Source of the DNA: Candidatus Zambryskibacteria bacterium RIFCSPLOWO2_01_FULL_35_19
Lineage (GTDB): Bacteria; Patescibacteriota; Minisyncoccia; Phycocordibacterales; WO2-35-19
NCBI GenBank assembly: GCA_001825335.1
Contig: MHWA01000020.1
Coordinates: 1 to 33,747, forward strand
DNA length: 33,747 bases
Direction of reading: 5' to 3'
A program made the position numbers and the translations under genes. Every line of letters starts with the position of its first letter. The stretch's first letter is position 1. This document shows positions 8,730 through 17,184 of this stretch, one piece after another. The notes beneath the pieces are model-generated. The model was given only the letters and a program-made list of their open reading frames with translations. It was not told the DNA's origin and searched no databases.

Positions 8730-10118
8730 ATGAAATACGACAAATTTATTTTTATCTTTGTTTTGATTTTAGCTTCTAGTTTTTGGCTTCTAACTTCTGT
8801 CAATGTAAGCGCTTTAACCGAAGCTGAAATACAAGCTCAAGAAGCCAAATGGAAAGCCGAATTGGAAGCAACCGAAAAAGAAATTGCAGAGTGGGAAAAT
8901 ATATTAAACCAAACAAAGACAGGGACTGCTTCTCTTGAGAGAGACGCCGCTCTTTTAAACGCCAAAATAAATGAAGCAAAAGCTTTCATAAGAAAAAGAC
9001 AAATTCAAATAAATCAACTTACCGCTGACATAGGATTAAAAACTAAAACTATCGCCGAACTTGAAGAAAAAATGAATAGAGGTAAAGAATCTTTGGCCTC
9101 TATCTTAAAATCAACCAACGAACTAGATTCGTTTTCTTTAGTAGAAGTAATGCTTTCCAATAAAAATCTGTCTCAATTTTTTGAAGATGTTGATTCTTAT
9201 AATTCGATAAAAACATCTTTAGAAACCCAATTTAATGAAATAAGATATTTGCAAGCAAAAACTGATGAAGAAAGAAGCGACCTTGACAAAAAGAGGATAG
9301 CCGAAGCTGATACTAAAGCCAAAATTGAAGCTGATAAAAAGAAAGTCGAAATAGACGAAGCTGAAAAACAAAGATTGATTAATATAAACAAAAATCAAGA
9401 AAAAACTTACGAACAAGTAATTTCCGAAAAAGAAAAGAAAGCTGCTCAAATTAGAGCCGCCCTTTTTGCCCTTCGTGATACTGAAGGTATTGCTTTTGGT
9501 GATGCTCTTAAATATGCCACTTTAGCTTCACAGAAAACAGGCGTTCGCCCAGCTCTTATTTTAGCCATCCTTACTCAAGAATCAGATTTGGGTAAAAATC
9601 AAGGTTCTTGCTTAGTCAATAATTTGGATACAGGAGATGGAGCTGGCAAAAATACTGGCACTTTTTTTGAACAAGTAATGAAAGCTCCTCGAGACACTGT
9701 GCCTTTCAAAAATATAACAGAGAGACTCGGCAAAGATTGGAAGATGACCCCAGTTTCTTGTCCTCCGGGCAAAGTTTATGTCTCCGGACGTGGTTTCGGA
9801 GGAGGTATGGGACCATCGCAGTTCATACCTTCTACTTGGGAGCTTTTCAAAAATAAACTCGGCGGTGTATTAGGAATAAAACCAGACAATGTCAACCCTT
9901 GGAATCCAGAACATGCAATACTAGCCACCGCAGTTTATATGGCAGATTTAGGAGCCAGTAGTGGGGGATATACAGCCGAGCGTAATGCTGCTTGTCGATA
10001 TTATTCGGGTCGCGCTTGCGATAACAAAGCTCCAGCTAATTCATTCTACGGCACACAAGTCCTTGCAAAAGCAGAAAATATCCAACTTATGATGATTGAC
10101 CCATTGGAAGGGTTCTAA
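8730..10118 (+). CDS. Secreted coiled-coil protein with C-terminal lytic transglycosylase-like domain
   Basis: Signal peptide, long E/K-rich coiled coil, then ALILAILTQESDLGKNQG, GGGMGPSQFIPSTW, AVYMADLGA. Confidence 0.85.
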   Translation: MKYDKFIFIFVLILASSFWLLTSVNVSALTEAEIQAQEAKWKAELEATEKEIAEWENILNQTKTGTASLERDAALLNAKINEAKAFIRKRQIQINQLTADIGLKTKTIAELEEKMNRGKESLASILKSTNELDSFSLVEVMLSNKNLSQFFEDVDSYNSIKTSLETQFNEIRYLQAKTDEERSDLDKKRIAEADTKAKIEADKKKVEIDEAEKQRLININKNQEKTYEQVISEKEKKAAQIRAALFALRDTEGIAFGDALKYATLASQKTGVRPALILAILTQESDLGKNQGSCLVNNLDTGDGAGKNTGTFFEQVMKAPRDTVPFKNITERLGKDWKMTPVSCPPGKVYVSGRGFGGGMGPSQFIPSTWELFKNKLGGVLGIKPDNVNPWNPEHAILATAVYMADLGASSGGYTAERNAACRYYSGRACDNKAPANSFYGTQVLAKAENIQLMMIDPLEGF

Positions 10119-10168
10119 CCCACCCCAACCCCTCCTTTAAATTAAAGGAAGGGCAAGGGGAGAGTTAG
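10115..10168. repeat. Intergenic palindromic repeat overlapping a stop codon
   Basis: CTAACccaCCCCaaCCCCTCCTTTAA / TTAAAGGaaGGGcaaGGGGagaGTTAG. Confidence 0.6.
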
Positions 10169-10257
10169 GTCAATAAAAAACAGTATTAAAATAATGGCTC
10201 TAAATAAGGGTATTTTTAAATATCCCCTATTTAAATTAATTTTTATTTAATTTTTCC

Positions 10258-10285
10258 TTGACAAAGTTTGAGAAGGTGATATACT
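10258..10285 (+). promoter_or_regulatory. Strong extended -10 promoter for RNA locus 10292-10578
   Basis: TTGACA (10258-10263), 16-nt spacer, TATACT (10280-10285) with TGa. Confidence 0.75.
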
Positions 10286-10291
10286 GTATTT

Positions 10292-10578
10292 AGATCGGAA
10301 GCAAGGTGCTTCGCGATTTTATTGGAAACCCACTGACCCATATCGCGGTCGGTGGTGGAAAAAGGAAGGACAGAGGAAAATGGATCCTCGTTAGTTTTTC
10401 TACGACCGCACGTTCATTTTTTTTAACTTTTCCCGCTCACGCGGGAACTGCCCGTAATCTGGGGGCTAAGTGTATTCCCAGATGATAAATGATAAAGGAC
10501 TCTACTAGTGTGGAGTCGACGGCAGCCCAACCAACAACTGGGCAGAACGCCAGGGCCACTCTTCAAGGTGGCCCTTTT
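10292..10578 (+). ncRNA. Structured ncRNA of ~287 nt, family not recognised
   Basis: Promoter, terminator, no ORF; stems GCGGTCG/CGACCGC, TGGAAAAA/TTTTTCTA, GAGGA/TCCTC, CCCGC/GCGGG, ATCTGGG/CCCAGAT, GACTCTAC/GTGGAGTC, GCCCA/TGGGC. Confidence 0.75.
10553..10578 (+). terminator. Rho-independent terminator
   Basis: GGGCCAC-tcttcaag-GTGGCCC-TTTT. Confidence 0.85.
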
Positions 10579-10630
10579 CATTTGTATATTTTTTTAAATA
10601 TGTTATATTGGTGGAAATAAAAATAATAAG

Positions 10631-10864
10631 ATGAAAAAAGAAATTCACCCAGAATATTATATTGACGCTAAAGTAAGCTGTCTTTGCGGTAATAAATTTA
10701 GCGTTGGTAGTACTCAAAAAGAAATAAAGGTAGAAATTTGTAGCGCCTGCCATCCATTTTTTACTGGTAATGAAAAAGTGATAGATTCTGCTGGTAGAGT
10801 AGAAAAATTCAAGGCTCGCAGAGAAGCCGCTAGCAAAAAAACAAAAAGCAAAGTAAAGAAATAA
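10631..10864 (+). CDS. rpmE: 50S ribosomal protein L31
   Basis: [38 protein letters not shown]. Confidence 0.95.
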   Translation: MKKEIHPEYYIDAKVSCLCGNKFSVGSTQKEIKVEICSACHPFFTGNEKVIDSAGRVEKFKARREAASKKTKSKVKK

Positions 10865-10983
10865 AACTCTTTCTTGTCACAAGTTTTATAGTGCACGGAT
10901 ATTTTTTTGCTAAAAAATTCCTCGTGCTCGCTCCGTCGAGACTCGCAAGGCACTCTAAAACTTATGACTACGACGAGTTTTAT
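10861..10983. repeat. 123-bp foldback element between rpmE and prfA (family P2)
   Basis: Nested inverted repeats ATAAAACTC/GAGTTTTAT and AAGTTTTATAGTGC/GCACTCTAAAACTT (13/14); core shared with 31139-31198. Confidence 0.8.
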
Positions 10984-10990
10984 TAAAAAC

Positions 10991-11932
10991 ATGGATCTAG
11001 AAAAATATAAAACAAACCCAAAGACCCAATACTTGGCAGAAAACTTAGAAAGACTTCTTAAAGAAGAAGTTGATGTTTTAGCACTTCAAAAAGAGGATGG
11101 TATGGAAAAGTTAGCTGAAAAAGATTTAGAAAATATCAAAATTCAAAAAGATATTTTAATATCTCAAATGGATGAAATTTTAAGAGAGGAAGAAAAAGAA
11201 GAAGAATTTCCAAATGAAATAGTTTTAGAAGTTAGAGCTGGTGTCGGTGGCGAAGAAGCAGCTCTTTTTGCCGAGGAATTAGCCAATATGTATCAAAAAT
11301 ACGCAGATAATCATAAATGGAGCGTTATTAAATTATATGAATCACCATCTCCTCTTGGTGGTTATAAAGAAGCTTCTTTTGAAATACGAGGCAAAGATGT
11401 TTACAAAAATTTAAGATATGAGACTGGTATTCATAGAATCCAAAGAGTGCCCAGAACCGAAAAAATGGGCCGAGTTCATACCTCAACGGCATCGGTAGCT
11501 ATTTTACCAATAAGAAAAAAACATACGGGAATAGAAATAAGCCCAGCTGACCTTGAAATTACTTTTTCTCGAGCTGGTGGTAAAGGTGGTCAAAACGTTA
11601 ATAAAGTAGAGACAGCCGTTCGTTTGACTCACAAACCAACTGGTATTGTCATAAGTTGCCGAGCAGAAAGAAGTCAGCAAGCTAATAGAGAAAAGGCGAT
11701 GGAAGTTCTTATTGCCAAACTTGATGAAATAAAAAAAGAAGAAGAATTTAAAAAGTATGCATCCGAAAGAAAAGAGCAGGTGGGGGTAGTTGATAGGTCA
11801 GAAAAAATAAGAACTTACAACATTCTTCAAGATAGAATTACCGATCATAGGATAAATAAAAGTTGGCATGGTATTGAAAATATGATGAAAGGCCAAATTG
11901 ATATTATAATTGACTCCTTTAAAGAATTTTGA
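10991..11932 (+). CDS. prfA: Peptide chain release factor 1
   Basis: [44 protein letters not shown] (GGQ); extension from 10907 is repeat DNA. Confidence 0.94.
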   Translation: MDLEKYKTNPKTQYLAENLERLLKEEVDVLALQKEDGMEKLAEKDLENIKIQKDILISQMDEILREEEKEEEFPNEIVLEVRAGVGGEEAALFAEELANMYQKYADNHKWSVIKLYESPSPLGGYKEASFEIRGKDVYKNLRYETGIHRIQRVPRTEKMGRVHTSTASVAILPIRKKHTGIEISPADLEITFSRAGGKGGQNVNKVETAVRLTHKPTGIVISCRAERSQQANREKAMEVLIAKLDEIKKEEEFKKYASERKEQVGVVDRSEKIRTYNILQDRITDHRINKSWHGIENMMKGQIDIIIDSFKEF

Positions 11933-11948
11933 TAAGATTTTAAACTGT

Positions 11949-12635
11949 ATGGTAGAAACAGAAAAAACAGAACAAAAGTTAGATGAACTCTTTAAAGCAG
12001 GAGCTCATTTTGGATTTGCTAAATCTAGAAGACACCCTACTGTCGCTTCTCATATATTTGGTTCTAAAAACAGAATTGATATTTTTGACCTAGAAAAAAC
12101 CCAAGAATCTTTAGATAAAGCTCTTGAATTTGTATCCTCTTTAGTAGAAAAAAAGAGCACCATCTTATTTGTCGGTGGTAAAAATGAAGCCCAAAAGATA
12201 TTAAAAGAAGCCGCAGAAAAAGTAGGAGCTCCTTATGTCGCTAGCCGTTGGATTGGAGGCACCTTAACAAATTTTCCAGAAATTAGAAAAAGAATTGAAA
12301 TGATGCTTGATCTTCTATCTCAAAAAGAAAGGGGGGAACTTTCAAAATACACCAAAAAAGAGAGATTGCTCATAGACAGAAAAATAGAAAAGCTTCAAAA
12401 AATGTTTGGTGGTATAAAAGATATGACTGCTTTACCTAAAGCTTTATTTATTGTTGATCCTAGGTTTGAAGAAACCGCTTTGAGAGAAGCTATAAATCTA
12501 AAAATTCCTGTTATTGCTTTGTGTGGCTCTGATAACAATATATCAAATATTGATTACCCAATCATTGCCAACGATTCCAACATTGCCAGCATTTCCTTTT
12601 TTGTAAACAAAATTACAGAAGCTTTCAAAAAATAA
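11949..12635 (+). CDS. rpsB: 30S ribosomal protein S2
   Basis: LFKAGAHFGFAKSRRHP, IGGTLTNFPEIRKRI, NLKIPVIALCGSDNN. Confidence 0.94.
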   Translation: MVETEKTEQKLDELFKAGAHFGFAKSRRHPTVASHIFGSKNRIDIFDLEKTQESLDKALEFVSSLVEKKSTILFVGGKNEAQKILKEAAEKVGAPYVASRWIGGTLTNFPEIRKRIEMMLDLLSQKERGELSKYTKKERLLIDRKIEKLQKMFGGIKDMTALPKALFIVDPRFEETALREAINLKIPVIALCGSDNNISNIDYPIIANDSNIASISFFVNKITEAFKK

Positions 12636-12694
12636 TTTTTAATTTAAAATTTTTAAACATTGAAAATTTAATGAAAATTGAAAACTGAAAATTT

Positions 12695-13282
12695 ATGACA
12701 ATAACAACAAATCAAATCAAAGATCTCCGAGATCAAACTGGTGTCTCTGTAATGCAGTGCAAAAAAGCCCTAGAAGAAGCTGGCGGAGATATGGAAAAAG
12801 CTACCATAATATTGCGCAAGATAAGTAAACAATCTGCAGATAAAAAGGCAGACAGAACCTTAGGTTCTGGTGCTATAGCTTCATATATTCATTCAAATAG
12901 CTCTGTCGGAGCTATGGTTGAGCTTTTATGCGAAACTGACTTTGTAGCCCACAATGAAGATTTTAAGGCCATAGCCAGAGATATAGCTATGCATATTACA
13001 GCTCAAGCTCCTCAATACTTAAAGATAGAAGATATTAAAGAAGAAGACAAAACAAAAGCTAAAGAGATTTTTGAAAAAGATATGGATAATGACAAACCAA
13101 AAGAAATTCGTGATAAAATAATGGAAGGGAAATTGGCTGCTTATTTTGGGGAGAAAGTTTTGTTAGAACAAGCTTTTATCAAAAACCATGAAATCACCAT
13201 CAGGAATTTGGTTGAACAAGCTAATCAAAAATTCGGAGAAAGAACAGAGATTGGTCGTTTTATTAGATTTTCTATTAATTAA
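12695..13282 (+). CDS. tsf: Elongation factor Ts
   Basis: IKDLRDQTGVSVMQCKKALEEAGGDMEKA, ELLCETDFVAHNEDF. Confidence 0.95.
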   Translation: MTITTNQIKDLRDQTGVSVMQCKKALEEAGGDMEKATIILRKISKQSADKKADRTLGSGAIASYIHSNSSVGAMVELLCETDFVAHNEDFKAIARDIAMHITAQAPQYLKIEDIKEEDKTKAKEIFEKDMDNDKPKEIRDKIMEGKLAAYFGEKVLLEQAFIKNHEITIRNLVEQANQKFGERTEIGRFIRFSIN

Positions 13283-13290
13283 ATAAAAAT

Positions 13291-13680
13291 ATGACCACTG
13301 TCGTGGTATTTAGCTCATCACTTTTTATTGCAACTGCTATGGTTATTATAAAAGCCATTGAATTGCGACGCGGTAAAATAAATTTTTTGTTAGCTCTATT
13401 TCGTAAATTTGATTCTCATTCAGATAAATTTGTTGCTAGTTCAAAATTTATGGCCTTACAACTTATACAAAGTATTCGTTATATTATATTAATTCAAGTA
13501 AAAATAGTTTGTAAAAAGTTACTCACAAAAGTAGAACAAAAAATAGCTAACGAGTACAAAATAAGACAAAGCACTCTTATGGGTCAAAAAAAGATTACCA
13601 ATAAGGGTTCAGTCTCATTTTATCTTAGAAAAATAACAGAACAAAAGAGTAGCATAGGTAAAGGAAAAATAGAAGATTAA
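13291..13680 (+). CDS. Hypothetical protein with N-terminal TM segment
   Basis: 129-aa ORF directly after tsf; hydrophobic N-terminus, basic tail. Confidence 0.55.
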   Translation: MTTVVVFSSSLFIATAMVIIKAIELRRGKINFLLALFRKFDSHSDKFVASSKFMALQLIQSIRYIILIQVKIVCKKLLTKVEQKIANEYKIRQSTLMGQKKITNKGSVSFYLRKITEQKSSIGKGKIED

Positions 13681-13683
13681 TTT

Positions 13684-13759
13684 GCCGGCATAGCTCAGTT
13701 GGTAGAGCGCCACTTTTGTAAAGTGGATGTCCGGGGTTCGAACCCTCGTGCCGGCTCCA
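13684..13759 (+). tRNA. tRNA-Thr (anticodon UGU), CCA encoded
   Basis: Cloverleaf: acceptor GCCGGCA/TGCCGGC, anticodon arm CCACT-TTTGTAA-AGTGG, T-arm CGGGGTTCGAACCCTCG, CCA. Confidence 0.95.
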
Positions 13760-13761
13760 GT

Positions 13762-14475
13762 TTAATTTTCCTTCGTAGTAGTTGCTTCTTCAGCTTTAAG
13801 AGTTTCTTCTAAAGCTTTTTGTTTATCTATTTCTTTAAGAATAGGTAAAATTTCTTTTATATCTTCTATAGATTTAAATCCATAATAAATTTTGTCGTCT
13901 ATAAGAAGGGTTGGTTGTTCATCTTTTATATTATAAATATTGATCAAAGTCTGTAATGCTGATAAATCTAAATTGTAATCAAATGAATAAACACGAAGTT
14001 CTGGATAATCTTCTCGTAGTTTGGTCAAAACAAAACCCTCTTTTTGACAATCTTTGCAATCATTTTCAACATTAGAATAAAAGTAAATCAGAGACAAGGT
14101 TTTGCCACCACAGCGCTCTTTTATTTTTTGCATCAAAAGAAAGTCCTTAATCTGGAGCAGGGAATAATACTTTTTAAGATTGAGGACTTCTTCATTGTCA
14201 GAACCCCGATTTTGTTCGGTGTAAGCTAGTTTATCACCAAGAACAGCCAACTCGCGAGACAAAAAAGAATTACCAATATCTTTGCAAGAAAGTTCGGAGA
14301 GTAAAGAAAACTGGGTTTCAGAGGCCAAAATATCCACCGAGATACGGCTCTCAATATTTTTTATTTCGTTAATCTTCTTTTGACTGAAATAATTGCTAGC
14401 CAAAATCGCCGTGACAAATATCGCCGCTGTTATGAGAAATGTATATGCATACTTTTTCCAACTATGTTGCTCCAT
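13762..14475 (-). CDS. Membrane-anchored thioredoxin-like protein
   Basis: N-terminal TM, SLIYFYSNVENDCKDCQKEGF (CxxC), QPTLLIDDKIYYGF. Confidence 0.65.
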   Translation of the reverse strand: MEQHSWKKYAYTFLITAAIFVTAILASNYFSQKKINEIKNIESRISVDILASETQFSLLSELSCKDIGNSFLSRELAVLGDKLAYTEQNRGSDNEEVLNLKKYYSLLQIKDFLLMQKIKERCGGKTLSLIYFYSNVENDCKDCQKEGFVLTKLREDYPELRVYSFDYNLDLSALQTLINIYNIKDEQPTLLIDDKIYYGFKSIEDIKEILPILKEIDKQKALEETLKAEEATTTKEN

Positions 14476-14558
14476 TCCAATAGTTTATAGATTATAGACA
14501 AAAAATCAAGTGTTTGACTTATTAATTTTCCAAAAGATCATTCAAAAAATTAATAAAC

Positions 14559-14596
14559 TACACCACACTTTTTTAATAAAGAAGGGGAACCCTTCT
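14559..14596. repeat. Palindromic repeat family P4, intergenic copy
   Basis: 36/38 identical to 25018-25055; contains AGAAGGG-gaa-CCCTTCT hairpin. Confidence 0.85.
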
Positions 14597-14618
14597 GTTT
14601 TTTATTTTTTAGAGGTGG

Positions 14619-15854
14619 TTAGCGCCATTTGGTTTCTTTTGCAAAGGCCACATTGTATAGAGCCTTAAGCATCCAAAAAGGAGCAATAAGAGTGTAAAGT
14701 AAAATAAAAAGAATACTGTCCAAACCGAATTTAGTTTTTTCTTCAGCCAATTTGCGAGCAGTGACAATCATAAAAATCGTTCCCACCACAGCAATAATAG
14801 ATACGAAAACAATTAAATTAGTATTGATATAAAATAAATCAAAATTAAATTTTGGAAACGATAAGCCAATGGTTGCAATTTTTTTTATAGCGACAATAAG
14901 AGAACTAAACCAATCAAAAACAATAGCTCCAAAAAAATACAAGGTGGAAAAGAAAGAAAAACCCGCAGCTGGCAAAACTATTATCCCCAAATGTCCATAT
15001 TGTAACTTAAAAAACATATCCCTATGATCAATAGCATTTTGCAAAAAACCGTAAGCCCAACGCAAACGCTGTTTAAAAAGAGTCTTAATAGTATTAGGGG
15101 CCACAGTATAAACAAAAGCGTCATGGACATTACCAATCTTCAAGCCATTTCTTTGCATTCTCATAGCAATCTCAATATCTTCGGTATTGTAAGCGTGACG
15201 ATAATGACCTATCTTATCAAATACTGACTTACGAAAAATGGAAAATGGGCCGGGGGTAATATAAAGAGCATTTAGATGATAAAAAACTTTTTTTAAAAAG
15301 ATACCAAAAATATATTCACCTTTTTGGATAAAACCTAAGATGCCTTTTGGTTCAAATATTTTTATAGATGGGGTAACAGCCATCATTTCTCTATCTTCAA
15401 ATTTAGCCACAATCCTTTTTAAGGCCTCTGGATGAACATAAGAGTCAGCATCAAGACAGCCCACTAATTCTGTATCTATAGAACACAAAGCATAATTAAG
15501 AGCAGTATATTTGCCACCATTTTCCTTCCTTAAAAGTTTGACTTGTTTATTGCGAGCAAATCTTTGGACAACTTTCCAAGTATTGTCGGTGCTACCATCA
15601 TCGACAACAATAATAGAAAGTTTATCTTTAGGATAATTAATTTTTAAGAGAGAAAAAATAGTCTTAAGAATAGTATTTTCTTCATTCCAAGCAGGCACTA
15701 TAATAGAGACACTGGGCCACTTTTTAGGCATTTTTAATATTGATAACTTATGCTCTCTATCTCTAGATTCAAAATAAGTAATCAAAAAAAACACTTCTAG
15801 ATACAAAGCTATAAAAAGAAAAATATGAGTTATAATCTCTGATGTTATATGCAT
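14619..15854 (-). CDS. Membrane glycosyltransferase family 2
   Basis: VSIIVPAWNEENTILKTIFSLL, VVDDGSTDNTW, DADSYVHPEAL, FKQRLRWAYG; several TM segments. Confidence 0.9.
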   Translation of the reverse strand: MHITSEIITHIFLFIALYLEVFFLITYFESRDREHKLSILKMPKKWPSVSIIVPAWNEENTILKTIFSLLKINYPKDKLSIIVVDDGSTDNTWKVVQRFARNKQVKLLRKENGGKYTALNYALCSIDTELVGCLDADSYVHPEALKRIVAKFEDREMMAVTPSIKIFEPKGILGFIQKGEYIFGIFLKKVFYHLNALYITPGPFSIFRKSVFDKIGHYRHAYNTEDIEIAMRMQRNGLKIGNVHDAFVYTVAPNTIKTLFKQRLRWAYGFLQNAIDHRDMFFKLQYGHLGIIVLPAAGFSFFSTLYFFGAIVFDWFSSLIVAIKKIATIGLSFPKFNFDLFYINTNLIVFVSIIAVVGTIFMIVTARKLAEEKTKFGLDSILFILLYTLIAPFWMLKALYNVAFAKETKWR

Positions 15855-15905
15855 CTACAATGAATTAACTGAACTATATTTGAATAATAATATATTTTTT
15901 GAAAA

Positions 15906-17048
15906 TTAGCGAATTTTGGCCTTATAGATTTCGATAGTTTTTTGTTCTAGTTTTTTATGCATTAAATCAACTTCACCCGAAGCTAAAGTTTTTTCTAACG
16001 AACGATAAACAATTCGATAAGTATAACTTACTGTATCTTTGCCAAACCTGTTTTCATCTTCATATTTATCAATCAATTTTACTTCTTCAATCATATCTTC
16101 TCCAACTGTCTCACGAATCAAATCAAAATAATTATTTGGCACAAAGCTTTTATTTACTAAAAAGGAAATGTCTCTAGTTGCTGGCGGATATTTACTAACT
16201 TCTTTATATTTTTGGTCAAGATGGAGTTGTTTTTTGACCCTCTCGTCTTCTGACCAAAGTAAACGGATATCCGGTAAAGACATACTGACTATGGCTAATC
16301 TCTCTAGTCCAAAGCCAAAAGCCCAACCGGTATAATTTTTTGAATCAACCCCTAGTTTTTCTAAAACAGTTCCTTTAACGACACCGCAACCAACCACTTC
16401 TACCCATTTACCTTCAATTTCAACTTCCATTTCTAAAGATGGGTCCGTATAAGGGAAAGTATCTTTGTTTAATCGATATTTAATATCAGGTCCAAATACA
16501 GCAATAGCAATATTTCCAAGTGCTTCTTCCAAATCTTTTTGTCCAATTGTTCCTAAATCTTTTGGTATTAAATACCAGCCATCTATTTGGTGAAAGACAT
16601 TCATATGATTGCGGTCAATCTCATCTTTGCGATAAACTTTACCAAAACTAAAACACCCCACTGGCTCATTTTTAGCAATACGCTTTTTTATTTCGGAATC
16701 CATTAAATAGTAATACCAACAAACAGTAGTGTGGGTGCGCAAAATGTTTTTATCATCTACATAATAAGTATCAGATTTGCTTCTAGCAGGATGGTCCATT
16801 GGAAAATCAAACAAATCAAAACTTACATCGGCAGGCACAATTTCTGGAGTCTTGATAATATTCAAATTTTTAAAATATGTGCTACTAACAATACGATGGA
16901 CAATTTCAGCAATAGGACTATCTTCGGAACGAGAAAGATCGGGCATACTCAAATAACGCTTCATTCGCAAAGCATCGGCATCTTGTCTTTTTTCTAAATT
17001 CTTTAATAATTCTTTTTCTTCTTCGGTTGAAATAATTTGTTCTTTCAT
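15906..17048 (-). CDS. Single-chain phenylalanyl-tRNA synthetase (PheS core plus C-terminal FDX-ACB)
   Basis: ILRTHTTVCWYY, GKVYRKDEIDRNHMNVFHQIDG, WAFGFGLERLAIV; then YPPATRDISFLV..LIDKYEDE..YRSLEKTLASGEVD. Confidence 0.85.
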   Translation of the reverse strand: MKEQIISTEEEKELLKNLEKRQDADALRMKRYLSMPDLSRSEDSPIAEIVHRIVSSTYFKNLNIIKTPEIVPADVSFDLFDFPMDHPARSKSDTYYVDDKNILRTHTTVCWYYYLMDSEIKKRIAKNEPVGCFSFGKVYRKDEIDRNHMNVFHQIDGWYLIPKDLGTIGQKDLEEALGNIAIAVFGPDIKYRLNKDTFPYTDPSLEMEVEIEGKWVEVVGCGVVKGTVLEKLGVDSKNYTGWAFGFGLERLAIVSMSLPDIRLLWSEDERVKKQLHLDQKYKEVSKYPPATRDISFLVNKSFVPNNYFDLIRETVGEDMIEEVKLIDKYEDENRFGKDTVSYTYRIVYRSLEKTLASGEVDLMHKKLEQKTIEIYKAKIR

Positions 17049-17108
17049 AATTACTCTATTCTAAATAAAATCGTGTTAAAATTCAACAACAAAATAAATC
17101 CGACAAGA

Positions 17109-17139
17109 TATAGCAAATAAGATAAAAATTTGCTATAAT
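17109..17139. promoter_or_regulatory. Divergent promoter region pheS / gyrB
   Basis: TGCTATAAT (+) and TGCTATATC (-) form inverted repeat TATAGCAAAT-n9-ATTTGCTATA. Confidence 0.6.
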
Positions 17140-17184
17140 AAGAAGGTAGAATTATATAAAAAGTTTTAATATTATTGTTTAATA

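Noticed and set aside
10292-10578. Identification of this RNA as RNase P, tmRNA or SRP RNA
   Set aside because: No GAGGAAAGTCC/ACAGAA pair, no tRNA-like end with TTCGA and CCA, and no SRP GGAAGCAGC loop.
10505-10992. Minus-strand ORFs of 82 and 92 aa around rpmE
   Set aside because: Overlap the structured RNA, rpmE and the P2 foldback; no domain support.
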